A stretch of DNA of 18,522 nt, taken from NCBI GenBank assembly GCA_018401055.1, contig JAGYLB010000130.1, forward strand, positions 1-18,522, read 5' to 3'. The DNA is from Roseicyclus sp. (GTDB taxonomy: Bacteria > Pseudomonadota > Alphaproteobacteria > Rhodobacterales > Rhodobacteraceae). Shown in pieces: positions 1-7,504 of the stretch (positions within the stretch are counted from its first letter, which is position 1; every line of letters starts with the position of its first letter). Made by a program: the position numbers and the translations under genes. The notes beneath the pieces are model-generated. The model was not told the origin of the DNA, made no database searches, and was given only the letters and a program-made list of their open reading frames with translations.

Positions 1-550
1 TCGGCGTGACGCTGCTGATGTGGTCGGGGGACGGGCGGCCCGACGTCCTGATCCTCGGACAGCGGGCGATTGGTGGGCGTCATGCACGACGGCCAGCGCG
101 GCCTCAGCCGGGCGCGGGGCGATGGATTTGTCGCGGGCATCTGGTTGGAAAACGATGGCGACCGCGCCACACAAGAGAGTGCCGCCGCGCGCCGGTCTGG
201 CAGGCCTCAGGGCAGGGCGCCGAGGCCGCGATCGCGGATTGGACCATCTGGCATGGCGCGGGTCGGAGCGCGCTGCCCGAGGCCGAGGCCGCCTGCGCCA
301 CCATGACCTCGTGATCCTGTCCGAACCGGCGCCCGAGGGCGCGATGGCGTGGGCGGCCACGGATCTGCGGGCGCGGCTTTCGGCGCCCCATCCCGTCGAT
401 TTGCCGCCTGCCGCGACCTGCCATGTCATCGACGGTCCGCTTCTGGCGCAAACTGGCGCCCTTGCGCTCGACACGACGGCTGGGGGCGTGACGATCACAA
501 CGGCGCGGATGTTGCAGGGCGACAGGCTGTGGTCGCCCGCCTTCCGTTGA
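1..550 (+). CDS. comEC: ComEC/Rec2-type competence protein, C-terminal fragment (frameshifted)
   Basis: This is the 3' end of a gene that begins outside the window. ComEC forms the inner-membrane channel for DNA uptake, and its C-terminal domain is metallo-beta-lactamase-like; only that tail is here. Joined across frames it reads VLISDSGRLVGVM, then ARGDGFVAGIWLENDGD, AAIADWTIWHG, DLVILSEPAPEGA and finally a TGA at 548-550. Three frame changes are needed: near 53 (one extra C), near 190 and near 300 (one C missing). The assignment rests on the remembered style of rhodobacteral ComEC C-termini and on its position convergent with lexA, with only 12 bp between the stop codons. I cannot test the N-terminal membrane part. 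The clean stop and continuous similarity suggest indel errors and not decay. Confidence 0.6.
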   Translation, partial: RRDAADVVGGRAARRPDPRTAGDWWASCTTASAASAGRGAMDLSRASGWKTMATAPHKRVPPRAGLAGLRAGRRGRDRGLDHLAWRGSERAARGRGRLRHHDLVILSEPAPEGAMAWAATDLRARLSAPHPVDLPPAATCHVIDGPLLAQTGALALDTTAGGVTITTARMLQGDRLWSPAFR

Positions 551-562
551 CCGATGGGGCGC

Positions 563-1246
563 TCAATAGGTGCGGATCAACCCCACCAGCTTGCCCTGCA
601 CATTGACCTGATCGTCGCGGAACACGCGCGTCTCATAGGCAGGGTTTGCGGCCTCGAGCGCGATCATCCCGCCCTTGCGGCGCAGGCGCTTCAATGTCGC
701 CTCCTGCCCTTCGACAAGGGCGACGACGATGTCACCGTTTTCGGCGGTCGATCCTTCCTCGATCACCACGATGTCGCCATCGTTGATCCCGGCCTCGATC
801 ATCGAATCGCCCCGCACCTCAAGCGCGTAATGGCTGCGCCCGGCCCGCATCATCTGCTGCGGCACCGCGACATGGCTCTCGATCTGCGAAATCGCCTCGA
901 TCGGCGTGCCCGCCGCGATCCGCCCCATCACCGGCACCTCTGTCGCCGCAGCCTCGACCGGGATCGCGCCCCGCGGCGGATCGGCCCGGTCACCCGCGAT
1001 CACGCGCGGCTCAAAAGTGGGGCGCTCCATCGCATCGGGCATCTTGACGATTTCGATGGCGCGCGCGCGATGCGCCAGACGGCGGATGAACCCGCGTTCT
1101 TCCAGCGCCGTGATCAGCCGATGGATGCCCGATTTCGACCTGAGATCCAGCGCCTCCTTCATCTCGTCGAAGGAGGGGGGCACGCCGTCGCGCTGCACGC
1201 GCGCATGGATGAATTCCAACAGGTCGCGCTGCTTGCGGGTCAACAT
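563..1246 (-). CDS. lexA: LexA repressor, SOS regulator
   Basis: This is an intact 227-residue LexA, a self-cleaving repressor of DNA-damage genes. The N-terminal winged helix (about 1-65) starts [17 protein letters not shown] and includes the recognition-helix stretch [10 protein letters not shown]. The linker holds the Ala112-Gly113 cleavage bond (GRIAAGTP). The peptidase domain carries the catalytic Ser148 in RGDSM and Lys186 in EATLKRL. A GAGGAG ribosome site lies about 9 nt before the ATG. The gene is last in the trpG-trpD-trpC-moaC-moeA direction but has its own promoter and LexA operator just downstream of the moeA stop, so it should be autoregulated. Its stop is 12 bp from the convergent comEC stop. 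No frameshift is seen. Confidence 0.97.
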   Translation of the reverse strand: MLTRKQRDLLEFIHARVQRDGVPPSFDEMKEALDLRSKSGIHRLITALEERGFIRRLAHRARAIEIVKMPDAMERPTFEPRVIAGDRADPPRGAIPVEAAATEVPVMGRIAAGTPIEAISQIESHVAVPQQMMRAGRSHYALEVRGDSMIEAGINDGDIVVIEEGSTAENGDIVVALVEGQEATLKRLRRKGGMIALEAANPAYETRVFRDDQVNVQGKLVGLIRTY

Positions 1247-1283
1247 CGGCTCACACTCCTCAAACCGGCACCGCTGCGGATGC

Positions 1284-1323
1284 GTTCGGGGAATGTTCTA
1301 CCCCTGTTCCCCATCCGTGTCAA
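1284..1323 (-). promoter_or_regulatory. lexA promoter with three-half-site LexA operator
   Basis: On the minus strand there is a perfect -35 TTGACA (1318-1323), a 17-nt spacer and a -10 TAGAAC (1295-1300). GAAC half-sites occur at 1306-1309 (spacer), 1295-1298 (inside the -10) and 1284-1287 (near the expected start of transcription). Each is separated by exactly 7 nt, giving GAAC-N7-GAAC-N7-GAAC. GAAC-N7-GAAC is the known alphaproteobacterial SOS box. The -35 begins only 4 nt past the moeA stop. Confidence 0.9.
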
Positions 1324-1327
1324 CGAA

Positions 1328-2529
1328 TCACGATACGAAGGCCTGCAGGGGCAGATATTCAACCAGATCGCCCGCCTGTCGCGGCCCGTCATGTGGCGCC
1401 CGCACCAACAGCGCGTTCGCCTGCGCCAGCATGGTCAGAAGCGAACTGTCCTGACTGTCATAGGGCGAGATCGCGGGAAAATCCGGTCCCGGCACCAGCT
1501 CGGCGCGCATGTAATGTGCCCGCGGCCCGTTTTCGGGCAGATCGCAGCCCAACCGCGCCTGCATCCGCTGCCGCGCGCCTGTCGGCAGGCCCATCATCGC
1601 GCGCAGCATGGGAACAAGGAACAACTCGCCACAGACCATGGACGAGACCGGATTGCCCGGCAGGCCCAGCAGCACTGCCTGCCCAAGTCGACCCGCCATC
1701 AGCGGTTTGCCCGGCCGCATCGCCACTTTGTAGAAGGCGCGCTCCAGCCCCATGCCTGCCGCGACGCTGCCGACCAGATCGTGATCGCCCACCGAGGCGC
1801 CGCCGATCGTCACCACCAGATCGGCATCCGCCGCCAGCCGCAGCACCTGTTCAAGGCTCTCTCGGCTGTCGCGCGCGATGGGCAAAAGCCGCGCGCGCGC
1901 GCCCTCGGCCTCGACCATCGCCTTCAGCCCATAGATGTTGGAGGCAATGATCTGGTCGGGGCGCGGCACCTCTCCGGGGCTCACCAACTCGTCGCCGGTT
2001 GCGATCAGCGCCACCTCGGGGCGGCGCGAGACCTCCAACAGGGGCACATTCATGGATGCTGACAGGGCGACATCGGCGTTCGACAGGCGCCTTGGCGCCT
2101 CGATCCGCGCGCCGATGCGGAAATCGGCGCCTGCGGGGCGAATATTGTCGCCCGGCTCCAGCCGCGAACCCAGGGTGATCCTGTCGCCCGTCCGGGTCAC
2201 ATCCTCTTGTATCACAACGCAATCGGCCCCTCGGGCACCGGCGCTCCGGTGAAGATGCGCAGCGCCTCGCCCGGCCCGATCCGCCCGGCCCAGGCCCGGC
2301 TCCGCCGGCCGCCTGCGCCCAGCACGCGCAGAACCGCGCCCGGCACCCGGTCGACCGCACGCAGCGCATAACCATCCATCGCCGAGGCCGCGAAGGGCGG
2401 CTGGTCGCGGCGCGCGATCACCGAGCGGGACAAGACCCGCCCCCCTGCATGGGCCAGTGGCACGGCCTCGATGCCCACGGGGTGGACCAGCGCCAGACAG
2501 GTCGCCAGAGCCTCCTCGACCGAGATCAT
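1328..2529 (-). CDS. moeA: Molybdopterin molybdenumtransferase MoeA (one frameshift)
   Basis: MoeA inserts molybdate into adenylylated molybdopterin in the last step of molybdenum cofactor synthesis. The N-terminal part reads MISVEEALATCLALV, then PPFAASAMDGYA (the conserved MDGYA motif) and FTGAPVPEG. The rest continues in another frame as IQEDVTRTGD, GDELV, IGGASVGDHD and KPLMAG...GLPGNPVSS. The break is in a C run at 2227-2230; one added base gives EGADCVVIQEDV and an open frame of about 400 residues, normal for the family. A TTG at 2535 could also start it in frame, but I prefer the ATG at 2529, which gives the usual MISVEEA start. It lies downstream of moaC, as expected for a cofactor operon, though with a 137-bp gap. 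Confidence 0.93.
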
Positions 2530-2666
2530 GCCCAAGCCCCGTTCATCGGTTCATCTTCCCAAAAATACGGCGGCACCACACCAGCCATCCCGCGATCCCT
2601 CCGGGCAAGGGGGAACGATGTTTCTTGCGAAAAATCGCACTCTGAAACGCGTGGGCTGGCCGCCCC
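2530..2666. promoter_or_regulatory. moaC-moeA spacer with an AT-rich motif
   Basis: This 137-bp gap interrupts an otherwise tightly packed operon. On the minus strand it holds GTATTTTTGGGAAGATGAA (2550-2568), about 20 nt before the moeA start, and a weak GCGA-TTTT-TCGC hairpin near 2626-2637. The first resembles an intergenic string I remember as common before and after genes in Rhodobacteraceae; a related string lies at 12221-12252. No gene is visible here and the function is unknown. Confidence 0.35.
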
Positions 2667-3146
2667 TCACGCACCAACCTCGTAGCGCCCTGATTTTCCG
2701 CCGTCCTTCAACACCACGCGGATGCCGCCGATCTCGATCGACTTTTCCACCGCCTTGAGCATGTCATGCACTGTCAGCGCCGCCACCGACACGGCCGTCA
2801 GCGCCTCCATTTCCACCCCGGTCTGGCCCGTTGTCTTGACCGTCGCGGTGATCCGGACCCCGGGCAGGTCGGTGTCTGGCACCAGATCCAGCGTCACCTT
2901 GGTGATCGGCAGCGGATGACACAGCGGGATCAGATCGGCGGTCCGCTTGGACCCCATGATCCCCGCCAGCCGTGCAATGCCCAGCACGTCGCCCTTTTTC
3001 GCGGTGCCGGCCGTCACATGCGCCAGCGTCTCGGGCAGCATCCGGACCCAGCCCTCGGCGACCGCGATGCGGTCGGTCACGGGCTTGCCCGAAACATCGA
3101 CCATATGGGCCTGTCCCGCGCCGTCGAAATGGGTCAGTTCCGCCAT
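2667..3146 (-). CDS. moaC: Cyclic pyranopterin monophosphate synthase MoaC
   Basis: MoaC converts the GTP-derived intermediate made by MoaA into cyclic pyranopterin monophosphate, early in molybdenum cofactor synthesis. The 159-residue protein is full length. It carries [14 protein letters not shown] (67-80), [10 protein letters not shown] (110-119) and, at positions matching the E. coli active site, Lys51, Asp128 and Lys131. The start chosen is the ATG giving [11 protein letters not shown]; the frame stays open further upstream but that extension is not MoaC-like. The start lies 4 bp after the trpC stop, so trpC and moaC are probably co-transcribed. Residue 127 is His, in HDM, where many homologues have Tyr. 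Confidence 0.96.
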   Translation of the reverse strand: MAELTHFDGAGQAHMVDVSGKPVTDRIAVAEGWVRMLPETLAHVTAGTAKKGDVLGIARLAGIMGSKRTADLIPLCHPLPITKVTLDLVPDTDLPGVRITATVKTTGQTGVEMEALTAVSVAALTVHDMLKAVEKSIEIGGIRVVLKDGGKSGRYEVGA

Positions 3147-3150
3147 CGCC

Positions 3151-3962
3151 TCACCCCGCTGCCATCGCGCCCGCAAGGATCGCGCGGGTTGCCGCCGTCA
3201 CGTCGTCTTGCCGCATCAGGCTTTCTCCGATCAGGAAGGATCGTGCGCCAGCCTCTGCCATCCGGGCAAGGTCTGCGGGCGTGAAAAGACCCGACTCGGA
3301 AATCACCATCCGGTCGCAGGGCACGCGGGCCACCAGCCGCTCGGTCGTGTCAAGATCGGTCACGAAGGTGTTGAGATCGCGGTTGTTTATCCCGATGAGC
3401 GGACTTCGTAGCCGCAAGGCCCGGTCCAGTTCGGCATCGTCATGCACCTCGATCAGCGCATCCATTCCCCAATGGCGCGCAGCATCCTCAAGTTCTGCCG
3501 CCAAGCCATCCTCGACGGACGCCATGATGATCAAGATGCAATCGCCCCCAAGCGCGCGCCTCGGCGACCTGGTAGGTGTCATAAAGGAAATCCTTGCGCA
3601 GGCAGGGCAGGGACGACGCTGCCCGTGCCCGGCTCAGATACTCGGGCTTGCCCTGAAAGGACGGCGTGTCGGTGAGCACCGACAGGCAGGTGGCCCCTCG
3701 CCTCATAGGCTTTCGCCAGCACCGGCGGGTCGAAATCGGCGCGGATCAGACCCTTGGAAGGGCTCGCTTTCTTAATCTCGGCGATCAGGCCGTAGCCGGT
3801 CTGCTCCGCCTTGCGCAGTGCTGCCCCAAAGGGCCGGACGCGGGGGGCTGCGCGCGCGGCCTCCTCCACCTGTGCCAGGGCGCGCGCGGATTTGGCGGCG
3901 GCGATTTCTTCCAGCTTGTAGGCCTTGATCTTGTCCAGAATGGTCGCCATCGCCTCGCTCAT
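3151..3962 (-). CDS. trpC: Indole-3-glycerol phosphate synthase TrpC (two frameshifts)
   Basis: TrpC closes the indole ring of indole-3-glycerol phosphate in tryptophan synthesis. Joined frames give about 270 residues, the normal length: [15 protein letters not shown], then [16 protein letters not shown] (catalytic Lys region), [56 protein letters not shown] and SESGL. An extra base near 3698 breaks YEAGGATC, and a change in the GC repeat at 3552-3559 breaks EARALGGDC. The ATG at 3962 overlaps the trpD stop as ATGA; a second in-frame ATG at 3950 gives the more usual MATILDKI. A minimal-medium-competent strain needs this gene, so sequencing error is the simplest reading. Confidence 0.93.
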
Positions 3963-4984
3963 GCCCCCTTGGCCGATTGGGTGATCGCGGCCAGCCGCTC
4001 CACGGCGCGCTTGGCCGCCCCGCTGTCGATGCTTTCGGCGGCGATCTCCACGCCGCTCGTCAGGTCAGGGGCCTTTTCCGCGACGACAAGGGCGGCTGCG
4101 GCGTTCAGCAGCACCGCGTCGCGGTAAGCGCCCTTGGCGCCCTCAAGCAAGGCGCGCAAGGCCGCGGCATTTTCCGCCGGCGTGCCGCCCAGGATATCGC
4201 GGAACGGGTGAACCGGCAGCCCTGCCTCCTCGGGATGCACCTCGCGGCCGCGGATCTTGCCATCCTTCAGCACGGCCACCGAGGTCGTGCCCGAGATGGA
4301 GATCTCGTCGGTGCCATCCGCGCCATGGACCAGCCACGCCGCCTCCGACCCCAGCGCCTGCAAGGTTTCCGCCATGGGAAAGATCAGGTCGATGGCAAAG
4401 GCCCCGGTCAATTGCCGCTTGACGCCCGCGGGGTTGGTGAGCGGCCCGAGAATGTTGAAGATCGTCTTGCAGCCCAGTTCGGTGCGCACCGGCATCACCT
4501 GTTTCATCGCCGGGTGATGCATCGGCGCCATCATGAAGCCGATGCCGGCCTCTGCAATCGCACGCTCCACCACGTCAGGCCCGACCATCACGTCGATGCC
4601 CAGTTCCGACAGCGCATCGGCCGCGCCCGATTTCGAGGACAGGTTGCGGTTGCCATGCTTGGCCACCGGCACGCCTGCGCCCGCCACGACAAAGGCCGCC
4701 GCGGTCGAGATGTTGAGCGTGCCCATGCCATCGCCGCCGGTACCGACGATGTCCATGGCGCCCTCGGGGGCCGTCACCTTGACGCAACGATCCCGCATCA
4801 CCTGGGCTGCCGCCGCATATTCGGCGACGGATTCGCCGCGTGCCCGCATCGCCATCAAGAGTCCCGCGATTTGCGCGGGCGTGGCCGTGCCCTCGAACAA
4901 TTCTTCGAAAGCGGCTTCGGCCTGCGCACGGCTCAATGGCCCTTCGGAGGCCGCATAGATCAGCGGTTTCATCGCGTCGGTCAT
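3959..4984 (-). CDS. trpD: Anthranilate phosphoribosyltransferase TrpD
   Basis: TrpD transfers phosphoribose from PRPP to anthranilate. The 341-residue frame is intact and of family length. Visible motifs are GTGGDG (81-86), which binds the PRPP phosphates, NIST (91-94) and [12 protein letters not shown] (109-120), followed by [18 protein letters not shown] and [10 protein letters not shown]. The ATG at 4984 overlaps the trpG stop (TGA at 4981-4983) and the gene's own stop overlaps the trpC start, both as ATGA. This indicates translational coupling through trpG-trpD-trpC. No anomaly is seen. Confidence 0.97.
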   Translation of the reverse strand: MTDAMKPLIYAASEGPLSRAQAEAAFEELFEGTATPAQIAGLLMAMRARGESVAEYAAAAQVMRDRCVKVTAPEGAMDIVGTGGDGMGTLNISTAAAFVVAGAGVPVAKHGNRNLSSKSGAADALSELGIDVMVGPDVVERAIAEAGIGFMMAPMHHPAMKQVMPVRTELGCKTIFNILGPLTNPAGVKRQLTGAFAIDLIFPMAETLQALGSEAAWLVHGADGTDEISISGTTSVAVLKDGKIRGREVHPEEAGLPVHPFRDILGGTPAENAAALRALLEGAKGAYRDAVLLNAAAALVVAEKAPDLTSGVEIAAESIDSGAAKRAVERLAAITQSAKGA

Positions 4985-5575
4985 GCGGGCACGGCTCCTT
5001 GGCGGTGGCCGCCATGTCGAGGAAATTCTTCAACATCGCATGCCCGTGTTCGGACCGGATGCTTTCGGGGTGGAACTGCACGCCCTCGATGGGCAGCGTC
5101 TTGTGCCGCAGGCCCATGATCGTGCCGTCCGGCAGTTCTGCCGTCACCTCCAGCACATCGGGCAGGCTGGGGCGGTCGACCACCAGCGAATGATAGCGCG
5201 TGGCCAGAAGCGGTGTGGGCAGGCCCCGGAACATGCCAAGCCCCGCGTGATGGATCTCGCCCATCTTGCCATGCACGATTTCGCTGTGGCGCTGGACGGT
5301 GCCGCCAAAGGCCTCGCCGATGGTCTGATGGCCAAGGCACACCCCCAAAAGCGGCACACCTGCGCCGGCCGCGGCCCGCGTCAGCGCAAGGCAGATGCCC
5401 GCCTGCGCCGGATCGCAGGGGCCCGGCGACAGCACGATGGCGGATGGTTGCCGCGCCAGCGCGTCCTGCACCGTGATCTGGTCGTTGCGCACAACCTGCG
5501 CCTCGGCCCCCAACTCGCCCAGATAATGGACAAGGTTCAGGTAAAGCTGTCGTAATTGTCGATGAGCAGCAACAT
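4981..5575 (-). CDS. trpG: Anthranilate synthase glutamine amidotransferase subunit TrpG (two frameshifts)
   Basis: TrpG supplies ammonia from glutamine to TrpE, which is encoded elsewhere in this window. The start ATG at 5575 gives [12 protein letters not shown], then an in-frame stop. One added base near 5545 gives [17 protein letters not shown] and opens the main frame. Class I amidotransferase marks follow: LSPGPCDP, the nucleophile Cys79 in GVCLGHQ, and the His-Glu pair in VQFHPES. Near 4993 one more missing base turns KEPCPHDRR into KEPVPA followed by TGA at 4981-4983, restoring the usual overlap with trpD. The corrected length is about 198 residues, which is typical. Without these corrections the frame runs wrongly into trpD. 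Confidence 0.92.
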
Positions 5576-5632
5576 GCGGGCGGGTCCGGCGCAAAAGGTT
5601 AAAAGGGGGTGAAGGCAGCGCACACCCGGGGT

Positions 5633-5664
5633 ATACATGTTTCAAAGCCGCGGCGGGTGGTCAA
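5633..5664 (-). promoter_or_regulatory. Possible trpG promoter
   Basis: On the minus strand a TTGACC (5659-5664) is followed after 18 nt by ACATGT within an AT-richer stretch (5631-5645). It sits about 60 nt before the trpG start, in the 165-bp spacer shared with the divergent deacetylase gene. The -10 match is weak. I see no Trp-rich leader peptide or clear attenuator here. Confidence 0.25.
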
Positions 5665-5740
5665 GCGCCAGCGGCCCGAGTGGCAGGCCAAAGCGCGTTG
5701 GACCTGCGGCGTGGCAAGTGGCAGGCGAGTGAGGGCAGGG

Positions 5741-7430
5741 ATGGGTGGCGGAATACTGAGCGGATTGGTCCTTGGGGCCGTGGTCAGCGTGGTGGTGCTG
5801 GCCGCGGTGTCCTTGAGCACGCCCCTGCCGGACCGTCCGGCACCGTCGCAAGCGGCCAGCCCTCAGGCGCAGACTGGGCCGCAGGGCGACACAGCTGCGC
5901 CTGCCGCTGCTCCGGTGTCGACTAACATCTCGCCACCCGAGGTCCCGGCACCTGCACCGGCGCCGGTCCCGGTCGACGCGCGCCCGGACGCCGAAGCTCC
6001 GACCGCTCAAACGCCCCCGAGCGACATTCTCCCGCCCGCGGAAGCGCCCCCGTCCGAACTGACGCCCGAGCCCGAGGCAGCCGCACCTCTGCCCGATCCC
6101 GAACCCGCGCCCGAGGCTCCCGGGGCTGTGGCCAGCATCCCGCCTGTCGCGCCCGAACGGCCCGCAGCCTCCGACAACGCGGCCAGCCTGCCGCGCATCG
6201 ACATGGCCCCACAGACCGTGCCGCTGGTGCCGCAGGCCCAAGCCCCGGCGCAAGACAGCATGCCCGAAGGCGATGGCATGACAGGCGCACCCGCCCCCGC
6301 GCCCTCGATCGCCATAGCGCCGGAAACCCCGGCACCGGACATCATTGCGCGGGCCCCAAGCCCGGTCTTTCCACTACCGCCGACGGCAGCGCGGGGGCGC
6401 CGCGCCGCGCCGCCTTGTCGTGCCGCAGGTGCAGGCTGCAGCCCGCCGCGACCGACATCGCCCCGGCCCCCGCGCCTCAGCCCGCGGCCTTGGCCGCAGA
6501 TTCCCCCGCGGCCTTGGCCGCAGATTCACCCGAGGTCCCGTCTGGACCGGACATCGGCCGGCTGCCTGCGCCGTCCGACGCTCCCGCCGCGATTCCCCCG
6601 CGCCGCCGCGTTTTGCCGCAGGTGGCCGCCCCTTCGGAGACCGCCCAATCCCCGGACGTCTGCCGCAAGCGGGCTTGCCGGCACAGGCCGAACCGCCGCC
6701 CCCCGCGCCCGAGCAAGTGGAGATTGCCGAGCCGGACCCCGGGCCGCCCAATGCGCTGCGCGACAATGCCGAGCCTTTCGAGGCCGCGCCGGGCACACCC
6801 CTGATGGCTGTCGTCCTGATCGACGAGGCCGACAGCGGTTTTGACCCCACGGCGCTGGGCGGGCTTGGCTTTCCGGTCAGTTTCGCCCTCGACCCGATGC
6901 GCCCGGATGCAGCGGCGCGCGCCGCCTCATTGCGCGATCGCCGGCTTCGAGGTGGTGATCCTCGGGGCCAGCGCGCTGCCCACAGGTGCCACGCCTTCCG
7001 ATGTCGAGGTGGCGCTGGGGTTGCACGCGAAACCCTGCCGCAGGCGGTGGCGCTGATGGATGACCCCGCCAGCCGCATCCAGTCTGACCGTCCGGTGCTT
7101 GATGCCACCGTCGGCGCGCTGGCTGACACGGGTCACGGGCTGATCGCCTTTCCGCGCGGGTTGAACGCCGCCGAGGAAACCGCGCGGCGCACGGGTGTGC
7201 CGGCGGCGACCGTGTTCCGCCTGCTTGATGACGAGGATCAGAGCGCGCCGGTCATCACCCGTTTTCTGGGTCGCGCGGCCTTTGCCGCCGTGCAGGAGGG
7301 GGCTGTGGTGGTCGTCGGCCGCACGCGCCCCGATACGGTCACGGCGCTGCTGTCTTGGGCGCTGAGCGGCCGGACCGAGGGAGTGGCACTGGCGCCGGTC
7401 TCGGCCGTGTTGCAGCGGTTGAGCGAGTAG
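5741..7430 (+). CDS. Membrane-anchored divergent polysaccharide deacetylase family protein (multiple frameshifts)
   Basis: The start ATG at 5741, after a GAGGG ribosome site, gives MGGGILSGLVLGAVVSVVVLAAVSL, a single N-terminal membrane or signal-anchor segment. A long Pro/Ala/Glu-rich linker follows (to about 6750), then a globular C-terminal domain: TPLMAVVLIDEADSGFD, FPVSFALDPMRPDAAARAASLRD, AGFEVVILGASALPTGAT, LNAAEETARRTGVPAATVFR and EGAVVVVGRTRPDTV. This matches the YibQ/divergent polysaccharide deacetylase family as found between trpE and trpG in Rhodobacterales. Its substrate is unknown and activity is uncertain. At least five frame changes are needed, mostly at 6360-6660 and two near 6945 and 7020. 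The joined length is about 563 codons. Confidence 0.75.
6481..6528 (+). repeat. Tandem 24-bp in-frame repeat in the deacetylase linker
   Basis: Two copies of a 24-bp unit (6481-6504 and 6505-6528) differ only in the last base. They encode PAALAADS twice in the Pro/Ala-rich linker. The period is a multiple of three, so copy change would keep the frame. Confidence 0.85.
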
Positions 7431-7490
7431 GGGCGTTTTCCCCGCGGAAAACGCATGGGAAACCCCGGGGTTTCCCACTCGAAAAACGCC
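7431..7490. terminator. Nested hairpins between convergent genes (bidirectional terminator)
   Basis: A 9-bp stem GCGTTTTCC/GGAAAACGC (7433-7441 with 7446-7454, 4-nt loop) is followed by a perfect 20-bp palindrome, GGGAAACCCC then GGGGTTTCCC (7457-7476). The first arm GGCGTTTT (7432-7439) can alternatively pair with AAAACGCC (7483-7490), enclosing the palindrome. This is placed between the deacetylase stop (7430) and the trpE stop (7505), so termination from both sides is likely. Confidence 0.75.
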
Positions 7491-7504
7491 GTTGTTTCGC
7501 CCCC

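Noticed and set aside
554..2062. A 502-codon plus-strand open frame
   Set aside because: It is antisense to lexA and moeA, has a His/Arg-rich composition, and shows no motif.
3977..5119. A 380-codon plus-strand open frame
   Set aside because: It is antisense to trpD and the 3' part of trpG; shadow composition.
4575..5645. A 356-codon minus-strand frame joining TrpG to an extra tail
   Set aside because: The first 40 codons and everything after KEP are out of frame with the true TrpG ends. Single-base fixes restore [12 protein letters not shown] at the start and an ATGA overlap with trpD at the end.
5609..5740. Extended N-terminus of the deacetylase from an ATG at 5609
   Set aside because: The extra 44 residues are Arg-rich, would bury the membrane anchor and overlap the trpG promoter region. 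The ATG at 5741 has a good ribosome site.
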